Shown here: one piece after another, positions 37,921-47,621 of the stretch
How positions within the stretch are numbered: the first letter of the stretch is position 1
Layout: each line of letters begins with the position of its first letter
Origin: Crocinitomicaceae bacterium
GTDB lineage: Bacteria > Bacteroidota > Bacteroidia > Flavobacteriales_D > Crocinitomicaceae
Assembly (NCBI GenBank): GCA_023957475.1
Contig: JAMLHA010000001.1
Location: 310,001 to 374,000 of the forward strand
Direction of reading: 5' to 3'
DNA: 64,000 bases
Notes under the pieces: model-generated
The model's input: only the letters and a program-made list of their open reading frames with translations
What the model was told of the DNA's origin: nothing
Databases searched by the model: none
Program-made: the position numbers and the translations under genes

Positions 37921-38874
37921 ATGAGTATATTTGATAAACGTGTAAACTACAAACCATTTGAATACCCTGAGGTATTGCAATTTACAGATGCAATCAATAA
38001 ATCATTTTGGGTGCATAGTGAAATTGATTTCACAGCTGATATTCAAGATTTTAAGAGCAGTCTTTCTCCACTTGAAAAAGAAGTGGTAAAGCGTTCGTTG
38101 TTGAGTATTGCACAAGTGGAAGTTGGTGTAAAAACTTTTTGGGGTGATTTGTACAAACATTTTCCAAAACCTGAATTGAATGGGTTAGGAGCTACATTTG
38201 CTGAATGTGAATTTCGTCACTCAGAAGCCTATTCTCGTTTGTTAGAAGTATTGGGTTACAATGAAGAGTTTGAAAAGTTGTTGGACATTCCTGTTTTTAG
38301 AAAAAAATTAGATTTAATTGAAAACAGTTTGTATTCCAACAACGATATCGTTTCAAAATTGTTGTTTTTCACCATTGTTATTGAAAACGCTTCGTTGTTC
38401 TCTCAATTTGCCAATATCTTGTCGTTTACTCGTTTTAAAGGCTACTTAAAAAACACGTCAAATATTATTGCGTGGACTTCTATTGATGAGCAAACACATG
38501 CCAATGCAGGTATCTATTTGTTGCAAAAATTGGAGGAAGAAGGTTTTGTTACAAAAGAAATTAAAGAAACAATGGCAAAAGATGTACACGAGTACATTAA
38601 ATATGAATCTGAATTGTTGGATTGGATCTATGAAGAAGGTGAGTTGAGTTTCTTTACAAAAGAGGATATGTTGAATTTTATGAAATACCGCGTTGATTTA
38701 TCGTTGGATAAAATCGGACTTGGAAAATTATTCAATATTAGTGACAGTCAATACAAGCCAATGATGTGGTTTGACGAAGATGTGTTTGCAAATGAATTGG
38801 ATGATTTCTTTGCGAAACGACCAACTGCCTATACAAAACATGATAAAAGCATCACTGCTGATGATTTATTCTAA
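37921..38874 (+). CDS. nrdB: Class I ribonucleotide reductase beta subunit, class Id-like
   Basis: This ferritin-like radical-generating subunit has 317 residues. All six predicted metal ligands are visible: Glu67, Glu97, His100, Glu155, Glu190 and His193 (the motifs ECEFRH and DEQTH). Tyr104 is at the usual radical-Tyr position (HSEAY). The compact length and motif pattern resemble the Flavobacterium johnsoniae class Id protein, which uses a dimanganese centre. The metal cannot be proven from sequence. There is no N-terminal ATP-cone, unlike the Leeuwenhoekiella NrdB. The gene sits between the accessory domain gene and nrdA. Confidence 0.94.
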   Translation: MSIFDKRVNYKPFEYPEVLQFTDAINKSFWVHSEIDFTADIQDFKSSLSPLEKEVVKRSLLSIAQVEVGVKTFWGDLYKHFPKPELNGLGATFAECEFRHSEAYSRLLEVLGYNEEFEKLLDIPVFRKKLDLIENSLYSNNDIVSKLLFFTIVIENASLFSQFANILSFTRFKGYLKNTSNIIAWTSIDEQTHANAGIYLLQKLEEEGFVTKEIKETMAKDVHEYIKYESELLDWIYEEGELSFFTKEDMLNFMKYRVDLSLDKIGLGKLFNISDSQYKPMMWFDEDVFANELDDFFAKRPTAYTKHDKSITADDLF

Positions 38875-38912
38875 CTAAATACAAACAATAAACCTAAATG
38901 ATTTTATAAATA

Positions 38913-40601
38913 ATGGAACAAGAAATAATTGAAAAAGCCCAAGTAAGTGACACCATGGAAAGACTATGGTGGAAAAACGAAGAAAGTGAGCAAATTTTAA
39001 ATCGTGGATACCTTTTAAAAGGAGAAACGGTAGAAGGTGCTATTGATAGAGTAGCGTCTGCTGCTGCACGTCGTCTATACAAACCCGAATTGAAAGAAGC
39101 GTTCATCGAAATGATTGAACGTGGATGGATGAGCTTAAGTTCTCCAATTTGGGCCAATATGGGTACAGAACGTGGTTTGCCTATTTCTTGTTTCAATGTT
39201 CATGTTCCAGATAGCATCGAATCGATTACGCACAAATTGGGTGAGGTGATTATGCAAACCAAAACAGGTGGTGGTACATCTGGTTATTTTGGTGAGTTAC
39301 GTGCCCGTGGTAGTGCCGTTACTGATAATGGTATGAGTAGTGGTGCAGTGAGTTTTATGCGCTTGTTTGACACAGCTATGGACACTATTTCTCAAGGGGG
39401 GGTACGTCGTGGTGCATTTGCTGCTTACTTGGATATCGACCACCCAGATTGTGAAGAGTTTTTACAAATAAAAGACATTGGTAGTCCGATTCAAAATTTA
39501 TTCAATGCGGTTTGTGTTCCCGATTACTGGATGCAAGAAATGATTGATGGTGATGTGGAAAAACGTGCTCTTTGGGCAAAAGTATTGGAAAGTCGCCAAC
39601 AAAAGGGATTGCCATATATTTTCTTCTCTGATAATGTAAACAGAAACAAACCACAAGTTTATAAAGACCACAACTTGACGATTAGCGCAAGTAATTTGTG
39701 TTCCGAAATCATGTTGCCATCTACCGATGATGAATCGTTTATTTGTTGTTTGTCTTCTATGAACTTGGAGTTGTACGATGAATGGAAAGACACCGAGGCG
39801 GTAAAATTGGCTATTTTCTTCTTGGATGCTGTTTTGCAAGAGTTTATTGAAAAAACAGAAGGAAATTATTACTTGTCTTCTGCCAATCGTTTTGCAAAAC
39901 GTCACCGTGCACTTGGTTTAGGTGTATTGGGATGGCATTCATTGTTGCAAAGACGCATGATTCCATTCGAAGGATTGCAAGCAAAACAGTTGACAACAGA
40001 AATATTTAGCTATTTGCACGATAAAACAGAAAAAGCAACACAAGAATTGGCAGCAATTTATGGAGAGCCAGAATTGTTAAAAGGTTATGGAAGAAGAAAC
40101 ACCACAACAATGGCGATTGCTCCAACAACTTCTTCGTCTGCTATTTTAGGACAAACTTCACCAGGAATTGAGCCTTTTTCTTCCAACTATTTCAAAGCTG
40201 GATTGGCAAAAGGTAATTTTATTCGTAAAAATAAATACTTGAGAGCTTTGCTTGAAAGTAAAGGTATTGACAACGAAGATACTTGGAGAAATATTATGAT
40301 GAACCAAGGTAGTGTGCAACATTTGGATGGGCTTACCGAAGACGAAAAAGCTGTTTTTAAAACGTTCAAAGAAATAAGTCAGTTGGAAATTATCCAACAA
40401 GCATCTATTCGCCAGAAATACGTAGATCAAGCACAAAGTTTAAATATCAATATCCCATCTGGAATTCCGATCAAAGATGTCAATAAACTAATCATCGAAG
40501 CATGGAAGTTGGGTGTGAAAACATTGTATTACCAACGTAGTCAAAGCGTTTCAAAAGAGATGGCAGTCAATGTGGTAAGCTGTGTTAGCTGCGAAGCATA
40601 A
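38913..40601 (+). CDS. nrdA: Class I ribonucleotide reductase alpha subunit, without ATP-cone
   Basis: This catalytic subunit reduces ribonucleotides to deoxyribonucleotides. The 562-residue protein starts directly in the catalytic barrel and lacks the N-terminal ATP-cone of about 90 residues, so the usual dATP on/off switch is absent. Active-site residues are all present: the Cys in GLPISCFN, NLCSEIML (Asn, radical Cys, Glu), the Cys pair in FICCLSSMNLEL, the Tyr-Tyr of the radical path (KTLYYQRS) and the C-terminal thiols (VVSCVSCEA). It is the last gene of the operon and is followed by a hairpin. Confidence 0.95.
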   Translation: MEQEIIEKAQVSDTMERLWWKNEESEQILNRGYLLKGETVEGAIDRVASAAARRLYKPELKEAFIEMIERGWMSLSSPIWANMGTERGLPISCFNVHVPDSIESITHKLGEVIMQTKTGGGTSGYFGELRARGSAVTDNGMSSGAVSFMRLFDTAMDTISQGGVRRGAFAAYLDIDHPDCEEFLQIKDIGSPIQNLFNAVCVPDYWMQEMIDGDVEKRALWAKVLESRQQKGLPYIFFSDNVNRNKPQVYKDHNLTISASNLCSEIMLPSTDDESFICCLSSMNLELYDEWKDTEAVKLAIFFLDAVLQEFIEKTEGNYYLSSANRFAKRHRALGLGVLGWHSLLQRRMIPFEGLQAKQLTTEIFSYLHDKTEKATQELAAIYGEPELLKGYGRRNTTTMAIAPTTSSSAILGQTSPGIEPFSSNYFKAGLAKGNFIRKNKYLRALLESKGIDNEDTWRNIMMNQGSVQHLDGLTEDEKAVFKTFKEISQLEIIQQASIRQKYVDQAQSLNINIPSGIPIKDVNKLIIEAWKLGVKTLYYQRSQSVSKEMAVNVVSCVSCEA

Positions 40602-40607
40602 GATTAG

Positions 40608-40638
40608 AAAAGTGTGTGGGTGAAGCTCACACACTTTT
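40608..40638 (+). terminator. Terminator of the ribonucleotide reductase operon
   Basis: The perfect 11-base arms AAAAGTGTGTG and CACACACTTTT surround a 9-base loop. The T tract is short and part of the stem. Confidence 0.7.
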
Positions 40639-40660
40639 ACTTACTTAAATCTTATAATGG

Positions 40661-40688
40661 GTCATTCCGAATGCAATGAGGAATCTCC
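40661..40688. repeat. Intergenic repeat fragment of the GTCATTCCGAATG type
   Basis: GTCATTCCGAATGCAATGAG followed by GAATCTCC is a pattern often seen between genes in Bacteroidota. It sits directly against the stop codon of the truncated type B protein. Confidence 0.45.
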
Positions 40689-41222
40689 CTACCTCACCAC
40701 TGTCACAAACCCTTCTCTTGATAATTGATGCGGGTTTCCCCCTTTGGAGGGGGATAAAGGGGGAGGACTCGTCTCCATTTTCACACTATAAAAATACACG
40801 CCATCAGAAACGGTAGCATCTGCCGACCATAAATCGTTCATCCCTACGGTTAAGTTTCCCGAGTAGGAATACACTTTTTCTCCCCAACGGTTAACAATGA
40901 CCAATTCACATTTCACAGGTTGGTTGACAGTGATGCTGAAATGATCATTCACACCATCGTTGTTGGGTGAAAACACATTGGGAATACCAACAATTAAACT
41001 ATCATAGGCAATAACGGTTAATTGGGCAGTGTCTGCACACGAAAGATCGTTTTTCCATGTAACCAATGTGATTTGATAGCTGCCCGATGTGTCTGCCACA
41101 AAAGAAGTAAAAGGATTTGGCTGCAACTCACCGTTTACAAACCATTGAAATTGCTGAGCATTCTGCGATGTGTTGGTAATAGCTACTTCCAAAGGTGCAC
41201 CCAAGCAAGATAATAAAAACAA
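40689..41222 (-). pseudogene. C-terminal remnant of a T9SS type B (gliding CHU_C) surface protein
   Basis: About 177 residues remain. A PKD-like beta domain (LEVAITNTSQNAQQFQWFVN to about residue 72) is followed by a complete type B sorting domain (IPNVFSPNNDGVNDHFSI, then ELVIVNRWGEKVYSYSG, then SDGVYFYSVKM, ending GFVTVVR). The frame has no plausible start: it opens at a TTG in an AT repeat and meets a stop at 41238-41240. The rest of a large protein should lie to the right, where the sequence becomes unreadable. A proline/glycine insert (SPPPLSPSKGGNP) interrupts the sorting domain before its last strand. Confidence 0.8.
40734..40768. repeat. G/C-homopolymer palindromic repeat inserted in coding sequence
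   Basis: TTTCCCCCTTTGGAGGGGG followed by ATAAAGGGGGAGG contains CCCCC and GGGGG arms in an otherwise A+T-rich gene. It encodes the SPPPLSPSKGG stretch that normal type B sorting domains do not have. Confidence 0.6.
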
Positions 41223-43058
41223 TATATATATATATGATCATGAAAAATCGGGTGACTTATATATATTAAAGTAATTAAATAAACTTTCTGATTTACTTTA
41301 TATTTTTATGATTGAAAATGTACAAAAATTTATTAAGTATTCAATATTTAGTAAAAAGAAACTACTGACTTTAAAATGATGATAATATTTAAATAAAAAG
41401 TAATAATATACATTTAATATTATTTTATTATATTAGATAAAATGAAATTTTTTTAAAATTTTTATAAAGAATGCCCATTAGATATTTATATATAATATTA
41501 TATAGATCGAGTTATTACCAGGTAGACTTTTTATCAAACAAAGAGCAAACGCCATGCGATTTGGTAGCCTGATGTAACGACCGTAAAGAGTTTGAGGTAT
41601 ACAAATCAATGAACTTCAAACTTTCAGAAGTTATCCTGATGGCGCTGAAGCAAAATTTTAAATAAACATCATTGTTGTGGGATGAAAGAAATAAGTTAAT
41701 GCAATATCAAGACGGCAATACTAAGAAAGATCGAATAAAGATAATGAAAGTAGAAAGCAAAAGCGTTGAGTAATAATCAAGAAAGATTATAATCAACATT
41801 AAAATATTAATGTAAATTAAAAATTTAAAAAACATCATCAACCTGTGTATTATCATTATACATATATAAAAAGATCAATCAAAAATACGATAATAATGAA
41901 TCTAAATACAATGATTTAAATATATTAATCAATTTGAAATATGTAATACATTATATAATCCAGTAATAATTGTAAGGTAGTAATAATCAAACAAAACATT
42001 AAATGCAATAAAATAAATAATATCAATACTTAATAAGATTTTTATATTACTTAAAAATAATATTTAAAATGATTTAAACAAAAGATTAAAATCAAACATT
42101 TCAAATCATTAATATATAATATATAATTTAACCCAGATGCCACTTTATAACTGTAAAAGTATGATGATTTACATCATCAGTTAACTGTATTAAAAATCAT
42201 TGCAATGAAATACACGTAAATTAAACAAAACAAAACAGACTTTGATCATAAAACTTTATGAGATGACTTCGTAAAAGATCATTAGATAAATAGCCGTATA
42301 TTAAAACGTAAATAAGAGTATTGTCGTATGTGTTATAGAACGCGTATGTAATTTTAAAAAAATATGCTATTTTTTTATATAAAATACCACGCTTTATAAT
42401 GTAAATCAAATAAGACATAGTAATAAACATCGCATTTTTGCAATGCAATGATCATCCAGAATTTGCGGCACGTGTAATGGCAGAGCAACGCCCTCTGGAA
42501 GGTTTGATATTGTAGCCGTAGTCATCATCGGTACAAAGGCAACGGTGACGTTGATACTCTTGGAATGCGATAATGATGATTAGAGGTGAAGACGCATATT
42601 CCAACATATTACAACAATATCATGTACGGGGGGATAGAAGGATATCAGCCATATGCCAAACAAAAAACAGAAAAACAGGCAAAAGGTAAAAAGTAAAAAT
42701 GTTGAGCTATCATCAAAATAAGGATAAAATAGTTCAGGCATAATAATAATATACAAAAGAATAAAACATCACGTAATAACAAAAGTAATTTATAAAAATA
42801 TAATAATGCACAAAGGTAAATAACAATACGCAACAGTAATAAAATGTATAAAATTTTTTTAAATAATAATAATAATATATTTTATATATAATAATAGGGT
42901 TAATAATAATATTAAAATTATTTTATATAGATCTGAAACTGCTATATATTTATATGTATACCACCTAAAATCATTCCTTTGGTAATGGATAAATAATAAT
43001 GTATATTCATTAATTAGTGGTATCGAATTTTCACCTAATGGGCACAATACTTATATTT
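41223..43058. other. Extremely A+T-rich stretch without a sustained gene
   Basis: About 1.8 kb consists mainly of A/T with AT and AAT runs (for example 41221-41235 and 42860-42910), broken by short patches of normal composition. Patches at 41517-41660 and 42440-42640 look coding-like for 30-50 codons on one strand or the other. The frame TGTAATGGCAGAGCAACG at 42473-42490 reads CNGRAT, reminiscent of SprB-type surface repeats. No RNA gene, IS or start-to-stop gene is convincing. See the findings for the two explanations. Confidence 0.6.
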
Positions 43059-45809
43059 TTCGCAATTCAAAATGCAGTGAATCCAAGTCAAATTTATTAT
43101 TATTATGATAGAGTAAATGATGTTGTAACATCATTAGGAGTATTCGACTGTACCAATTCAAAAAAAGCCATTGACATTGAAAAGGATGTAATGTAATTTA
43201 ATGCTTTGTTTCAGCTAATGGCTTATAACGTCAAACGCAAATACACCTCAATCTATTAATTTTAGTAGCTCACCTATAGTAACTAAGTACCAATTTATGA
43301 AATCATCTAACGGACGATCCAAGTAATTACAACCAAAATCTATTAGCTTATAATTTACCGCCAAATCAAATAGATAACCAAGATTATAATTCTATTTTTA
43401 ATGGTAATCTATATTGTTGCATTGATAACAAGAACTATGATATGTATAACTATTCAGTTCAGCGGCACATGGAATGGTTCAAGTCCAATAATTCCTCGGG
43501 TTCTTCTATAACTACTATCAAAGAAGAGCTACGCATACCTGCTGGTGTAAGTCTTACGCACAAACACAATATGACATTGGAATTTGCGCCTGGTGCACGT
43601 TTAGTTATTGAAAATGGAACTAGCGGTTCGCAAGGAGGAAAGTTAATTTTAAATGGCACAACACTAACTGTGATGACAAAGAGTACCAACACCATGGGTT
43701 GGGTGTAGAAGTTTGGGGAAAATACTACAATGGCATGGCGGGAGTGTATTGGGAATCATCACAAGGAGTTTTTAGAATGTATAATAATCTCTAAAATTGA
43801 ACATTGCTGAAATCGGAGAAAGAGAAGCTTTAATCTCACGAAGAAATGGCAACAAATGGTGTGCCTATTTCTACGTCATACAATGGTAATTTAATGAGGT
43901 GTGTTTATTGCAGAAAATAGTTCTTTTACAACTGTTGGATAGGTACCACAAGCTTCAAAGCTATGGTGTCGCTGCTACCAATTTATCAAACGAAAACAAT
44001 AAAAAAAGAATAATAAAATAAGAAAGGCAAAAAATAAACACAATAGTAAAATATGTAAATACAAAATAAGGGGATAAAATATATGCCACATACGCTTATT
44101 ATCGGAGCCATTAAACATCATGAATAATATATACGTGGGGTAAAATAATGCTTACTTATTATGGGGGTTTAAAATGAACGGATACGAAATGTAGAAAAAA
44201 ACAAATTGCAATCTAAAAATGCGCAATACACAAACTATAAAAATATTATTGATAATTCAGTAGAGAGATAAAAACGAAGTATATAAGAATTTTTGTTGAC
44301 TTGTATGTTGGTACACAAGCGCAAAATGTCAACGGAAAAGTTTATGTTCCAGGTACTAATAACATTTCTCAAGGATTGAGATACAATTGCAATACGTTTA
44401 AATCTTTTATAGAAAAAGCAGATATTGCAGTGGCTGTAAATAGTAGAATCGATTATGAACAAGGTAGAGTTGGTGGTTCAAGTATCAATGAAGCAAGAAA
44501 TAGTAACACGGTAAGAAATGAGTTTTCATACACGCCCCTTTTAGCTACCGATATTTTTCTTTCAACATAGAGTCAGCAAGTTAATTACTATCATTTGGCA
44601 AACCTCAAATATGCACCACTTACCTATACCAATACTCCACCGATTGCTGTGTATCCTACTTTGCGTAAACATGGGGAGGTACGCCTTATATACTGATGAT
44701 TTTACTTGTTTCTAAACAAAGTATCCATCAGCATTACCCACCGATTGTGTTTTCACTCCTTTGGAAATTCTATAAAAATTGATAGTTTGTATAATTTGGT
44801 AGATGGAGGAAAGTCATCATACTTACTAGGACTGATAGCATCACAACCAACAAGCTCGTTTACATTCAACGAATTAATGGATGCACTTCCTTACCTAAGT
44901 GATGCCGTGTTAACCAATTACATTTATTCAAAAGCATCAAATAACTACTTAAAAGATGTATTGGATACAAAATAGCAAGCTAACAGGTGTGAAGGATACA
45001 CTAAAAGCATCATCAAGACCATCGGGCTTAAAAGATAATATTGCTTGGTATCAAGGAGGTGTTTCCTCAATGCAAAGTCGGAGGAAAATAAAAATTAATG
45101 AGGATAGATTAATGGATGCACAACAAGTGTATATTTATTCTATTTTGGATGATACAACACTCGTTTCAAAAAATGATACACTCGTTAAGTATTTGGAACT
45201 ATGTAGAGGCGAAACGTATAAAAACAATTGTTGAATGTATATAGTTCAATGCAAACGACAAAAATTTGATTCGTTGTTAACTGCTATTACATTACCAAAG
45301 TACAGAAAGAGTATTACCAACAGTCTATCAATTAGACAAAAAAGGTGATTGGATAACTGCTATAGAACAAGATAGCACTATTTTAAATGATTTGGTTGCG
45401 TTGTCACAAAAAGATAATGTAGAAGTAGCAGGTAATGCTGCAACAATATTGACATCTATTATGGTAATTACTCGAATTTTGAGCTACTACCGTTGGTGAA
45501 TACACCGTGGAAATCACTAGTGATACACAACGGAAATTCCAGTGAAGAGAATGCAGAAAAACAAAGTGGTTTTAAGGCGTTTCCAAATCCTTCTCATGGC
45601 ACTGTAACAGTTCAGTTCTCTCAGGAATGGATGTGCAAACTGCAACTGTTCAATTAGTGGATTTATCAGGTAAAGAACTATTTACACAGAAATTTACCAA
45701 CTCGAAAAATGCAGAATTGGATTTCTCAAGTATTAAAAAAGGAACGTATCTATTAAAAATTGAAGTAGATGGTCACTTGACTTCTTCTCAATTGTTGATA
45801 CTGGAATAA
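43059..45809 (+). pseudogene. Frame-disrupted T9SS type A surface protein
   Basis: Protein-like segments follow each other on the plus strand but in changing frames: 43059-43196 (NPSQIYYYYDRVNDVVTSLG), about 43228-43326, 43313-43708 (NMTLEFAPGARLVIENGTSG), about 43674-43795 (LGVEVWG), 44304-44568, 44570-44695 after an in-frame TAG, 44706-44975, 44956-45234, 45300-45480 and 45627-45809. The last segments form a type A sorting domain (KAFPNPSHGTV in one frame, then LVDLSGKELFTQKF and IKKGTYLLKI in another). About 43800-44290 is unreadable. The original was a large surface protein with an APGA/GG strand repeat domain. The 5' end is lost. Confidence 0.75.
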
Positions 45810-45901
45810 TAGTAAATACACTCATTTATCAACCGACTTTCAGAAATGGAAGTCGGTTTTTTTATCCCATTTCTCATTTTCTTATATCCACAAAAATAAA
45901 C

Positions 45902-45909
45902 TATCTTTG
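45902..45909 (+). promoter_or_regulatory. Putative -7 element for prfC
   Basis: TATCTTTG matches the -7 consensus 31 bases before the ATG. No TTG lies at the expected -33 distance. Confidence 0.45.
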
Positions 45910-45940
45910 CACTCTAATTTTTCAAGATAATTCAGTCATA

Positions 45941-47536
45941 ATGAAAAACAACGAAGCGATAGAAAAGAGAAGAACCTTTGGTATTATTGCCCACCCCGAT
46001 GCCGGTAAGACAACCTTAACCGAAAAATTACTTTTATTTGGAGGAGCCATTCAAACTGCTGGTGCGGTAAAAAACAATAAAATCAAAAAGACGGCTACTT
46101 CTGACTTCATGGAAATTGAGAAACAACGTGGAATCTCTGTTGCTACGTCTGTTATGGCATTCGAATATGCAGGTAAACAAATCAATATCTTGGATACGCC
46201 TGGTCACAAAGACTTTGCTGAAGATACTTACCGAACATTGACTGCTGTGGATAGTGTTATTCTCGTTATCGATGCTGCTAATGGGGTGGAATCACAAACT
46301 GAAAAATTGATGGAAGTTTGTCGCATGCGCAACACGCCTGTGATTATTTACGTCAACAAAATGGATAGAGAAGGGAAGGATGCCTTCAGCTTGTTGGATG
46401 AATTGGAAGATAAATTAGACATCAAGGTGCGCCCGTTGACATGGCCTATTGGGATGGGAGATCGTTTTAAAGGAGTTTACAATTTGCACGACAAAAGTTT
46501 GAACTTGTTTCAAGTAAATAAAACAAAAGTTGAAAAAGATGTTGTCACTATCAGTGATTTGAATGATAAAACATTGGATGAATTGGTAGGTGAGCAATTT
46601 GCAAATGAATTGCGTGAAGAAGTGGAGGTTATTAATGGTGTTTACGATGAATTTGATAGAGAAAAGTATTTAGCAGGTGAGTTAGCTCCCGTATTTTTTG
46701 GTTCGGCAGTGAATAACTTTGGTGTGAAGGAATTGTTGGATACATTTATTCAAATTTCACCTTCTCCAAAGGGAAGAGAAACAGATGCCCGTTTTATTGA
46801 ACCAGCTGAGTCTAAATTTACAGGATTTGTATTCAAAATTCACGCCAATTTAGATCCAAAACACAGAGATCGAATTGCTTTTCTTCGTATTGTTTCGGGA
46901 AAATTTGAACGCAACACGTTTTATCAGCATGTTCGTCAAAACAAAAAGATGAAATTTGCCAATCCTACTTCGTTTATGGCACAAGATAAATCAATCATTG
47001 AAGAAGCGTTTCCTGGAGATGTTGTGGGATTGTACGATACCGGTAATTTTAAGATTGGAGATACATTGACCGAAGGCGAAAATTTGCAATTTAAAGGAAT
47101 ACCTTCTTTTTCTCCAGAGATTTTTATGGAATTGGAGAATTTAGATCCTATGAAATCAAAACAATTGGACAAAGGTATTCATCAATTAACCGATGAAGGT
47201 GTTGCTCAAATGTTTATTGTTCAACCGGGTAATCGCAAGATTGTTGGTACGGTTGGACAATTACAATTTGAAGTGATTCAATACCGTTTAACGAATGAAT
47301 ATGGCGCCAATTGCCGTTTTACACCAAAACCTTATACGAAAGCGGTTTGGATTACATCGGATAATCCAGAGCAAATAGAATCGTTTAAACGAGCAAAAGG
47401 AAACCATTTAGCCAAAGATAAAGACGATAATTTAGTGTTCTTTGCAGAAACCCAATTCTTATTGGATATGGCCGAAAAAGATTATCCAGATATTACTTTT
47501 CATAAAACATCGGAGTTTAAGTTAGAAACAATCTAG
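45941..47536 (+). CDS. prfC: Peptide chain release factor 3
   Basis: RF3 is the translational GTPase that removes RF1/RF2 from the ribosome after termination. The 531-residue protein has the G1 motif [15 protein letters not shown], the switch region ([12 protein letters not shown]), DTPGHKDF (G3) and NKMD (G4). The elongation-factor-like domains 2 and 3 follow ([16 protein letters not shown]). It is intact and is the first sound gene after the disrupted surface-protein locus. Confidence 0.97.
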   Translation: MKNNEAIEKRRTFGIIAHPDAGKTTLTEKLLLFGGAIQTAGAVKNNKIKKTATSDFMEIEKQRGISVATSVMAFEYAGKQINILDTPGHKDFAEDTYRTLTAVDSVILVIDAANGVESQTEKLMEVCRMRNTPVIIYVNKMDREGKDAFSLLDELEDKLDIKVRPLTWPIGMGDRFKGVYNLHDKSLNLFQVNKTKVEKDVVTISDLNDKTLDELVGEQFANELREEVEVINGVYDEFDREKYLAGELAPVFFGSAVNNFGVKELLDTFIQISPSPKGRETDARFIEPAESKFTGFVFKIHANLDPKHRDRIAFLRIVSGKFERNTFYQHVRQNKKMKFANPTSFMAQDKSIIEEAFPGDVVGLYDTGNFKIGDTLTEGENLQFKGIPSFSPEIFMELENLDPMKSKQLDKGIHQLTDEGVAQMFIVQPGNRKIVGTVGQLQFEVIQYRLTNEYGANCRFTPKPYTKAVWITSDNPEQIESFKRAKGNHLAKDKDDNLVFFAETQFLLDMAEKDYPDITFHKTSEFKLETI

Positions 47537-47604
47537 TTCAGAGTTCAGAGTTCAGAGCCTGCGGTGACCGAGTGATTTTGAAAAAATCGTACCGAGGTGA
47601 CCGC
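47535..47604. repeat. GTTCAGA tandem repeat followed by a nested palindrome
   Basis: Three tandem GTTCAGA units (47535-47557) are followed by arms GCGGT (47561-47565) and ACCGC (47600-47604) that enclose GATTTT-GAA-AAAATC (47574-47588). It lies between the convergent prfC and ABC genes and is G+C richer than either. Confidence 0.6.
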
Positions 47605-47621
47605 TTTACTGTCGAACAAAG

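Noticed and set aside
41220..41222. TTG as a real start of a short type B protein
   Set aside because: It lies in an AT dinucleotide run and starts in the middle of a PKD-like domain with no signal peptide; the gene is a 3' remnant.
42221..43047. Several minus-strand frames of 60-75 codons in the A+T-rich stretch
   Set aside because: Composition is Ile/Tyr/Leu filler expected from random A+T-rich sequence; no domain, no start context.
41223..43058. Possible integrated element, plasmid remnant or structured RNA
   Set aside because: No integrase, relaxase, replication gene, att-like direct repeat or conserved RNA fold is visible; low complexity explains the look.
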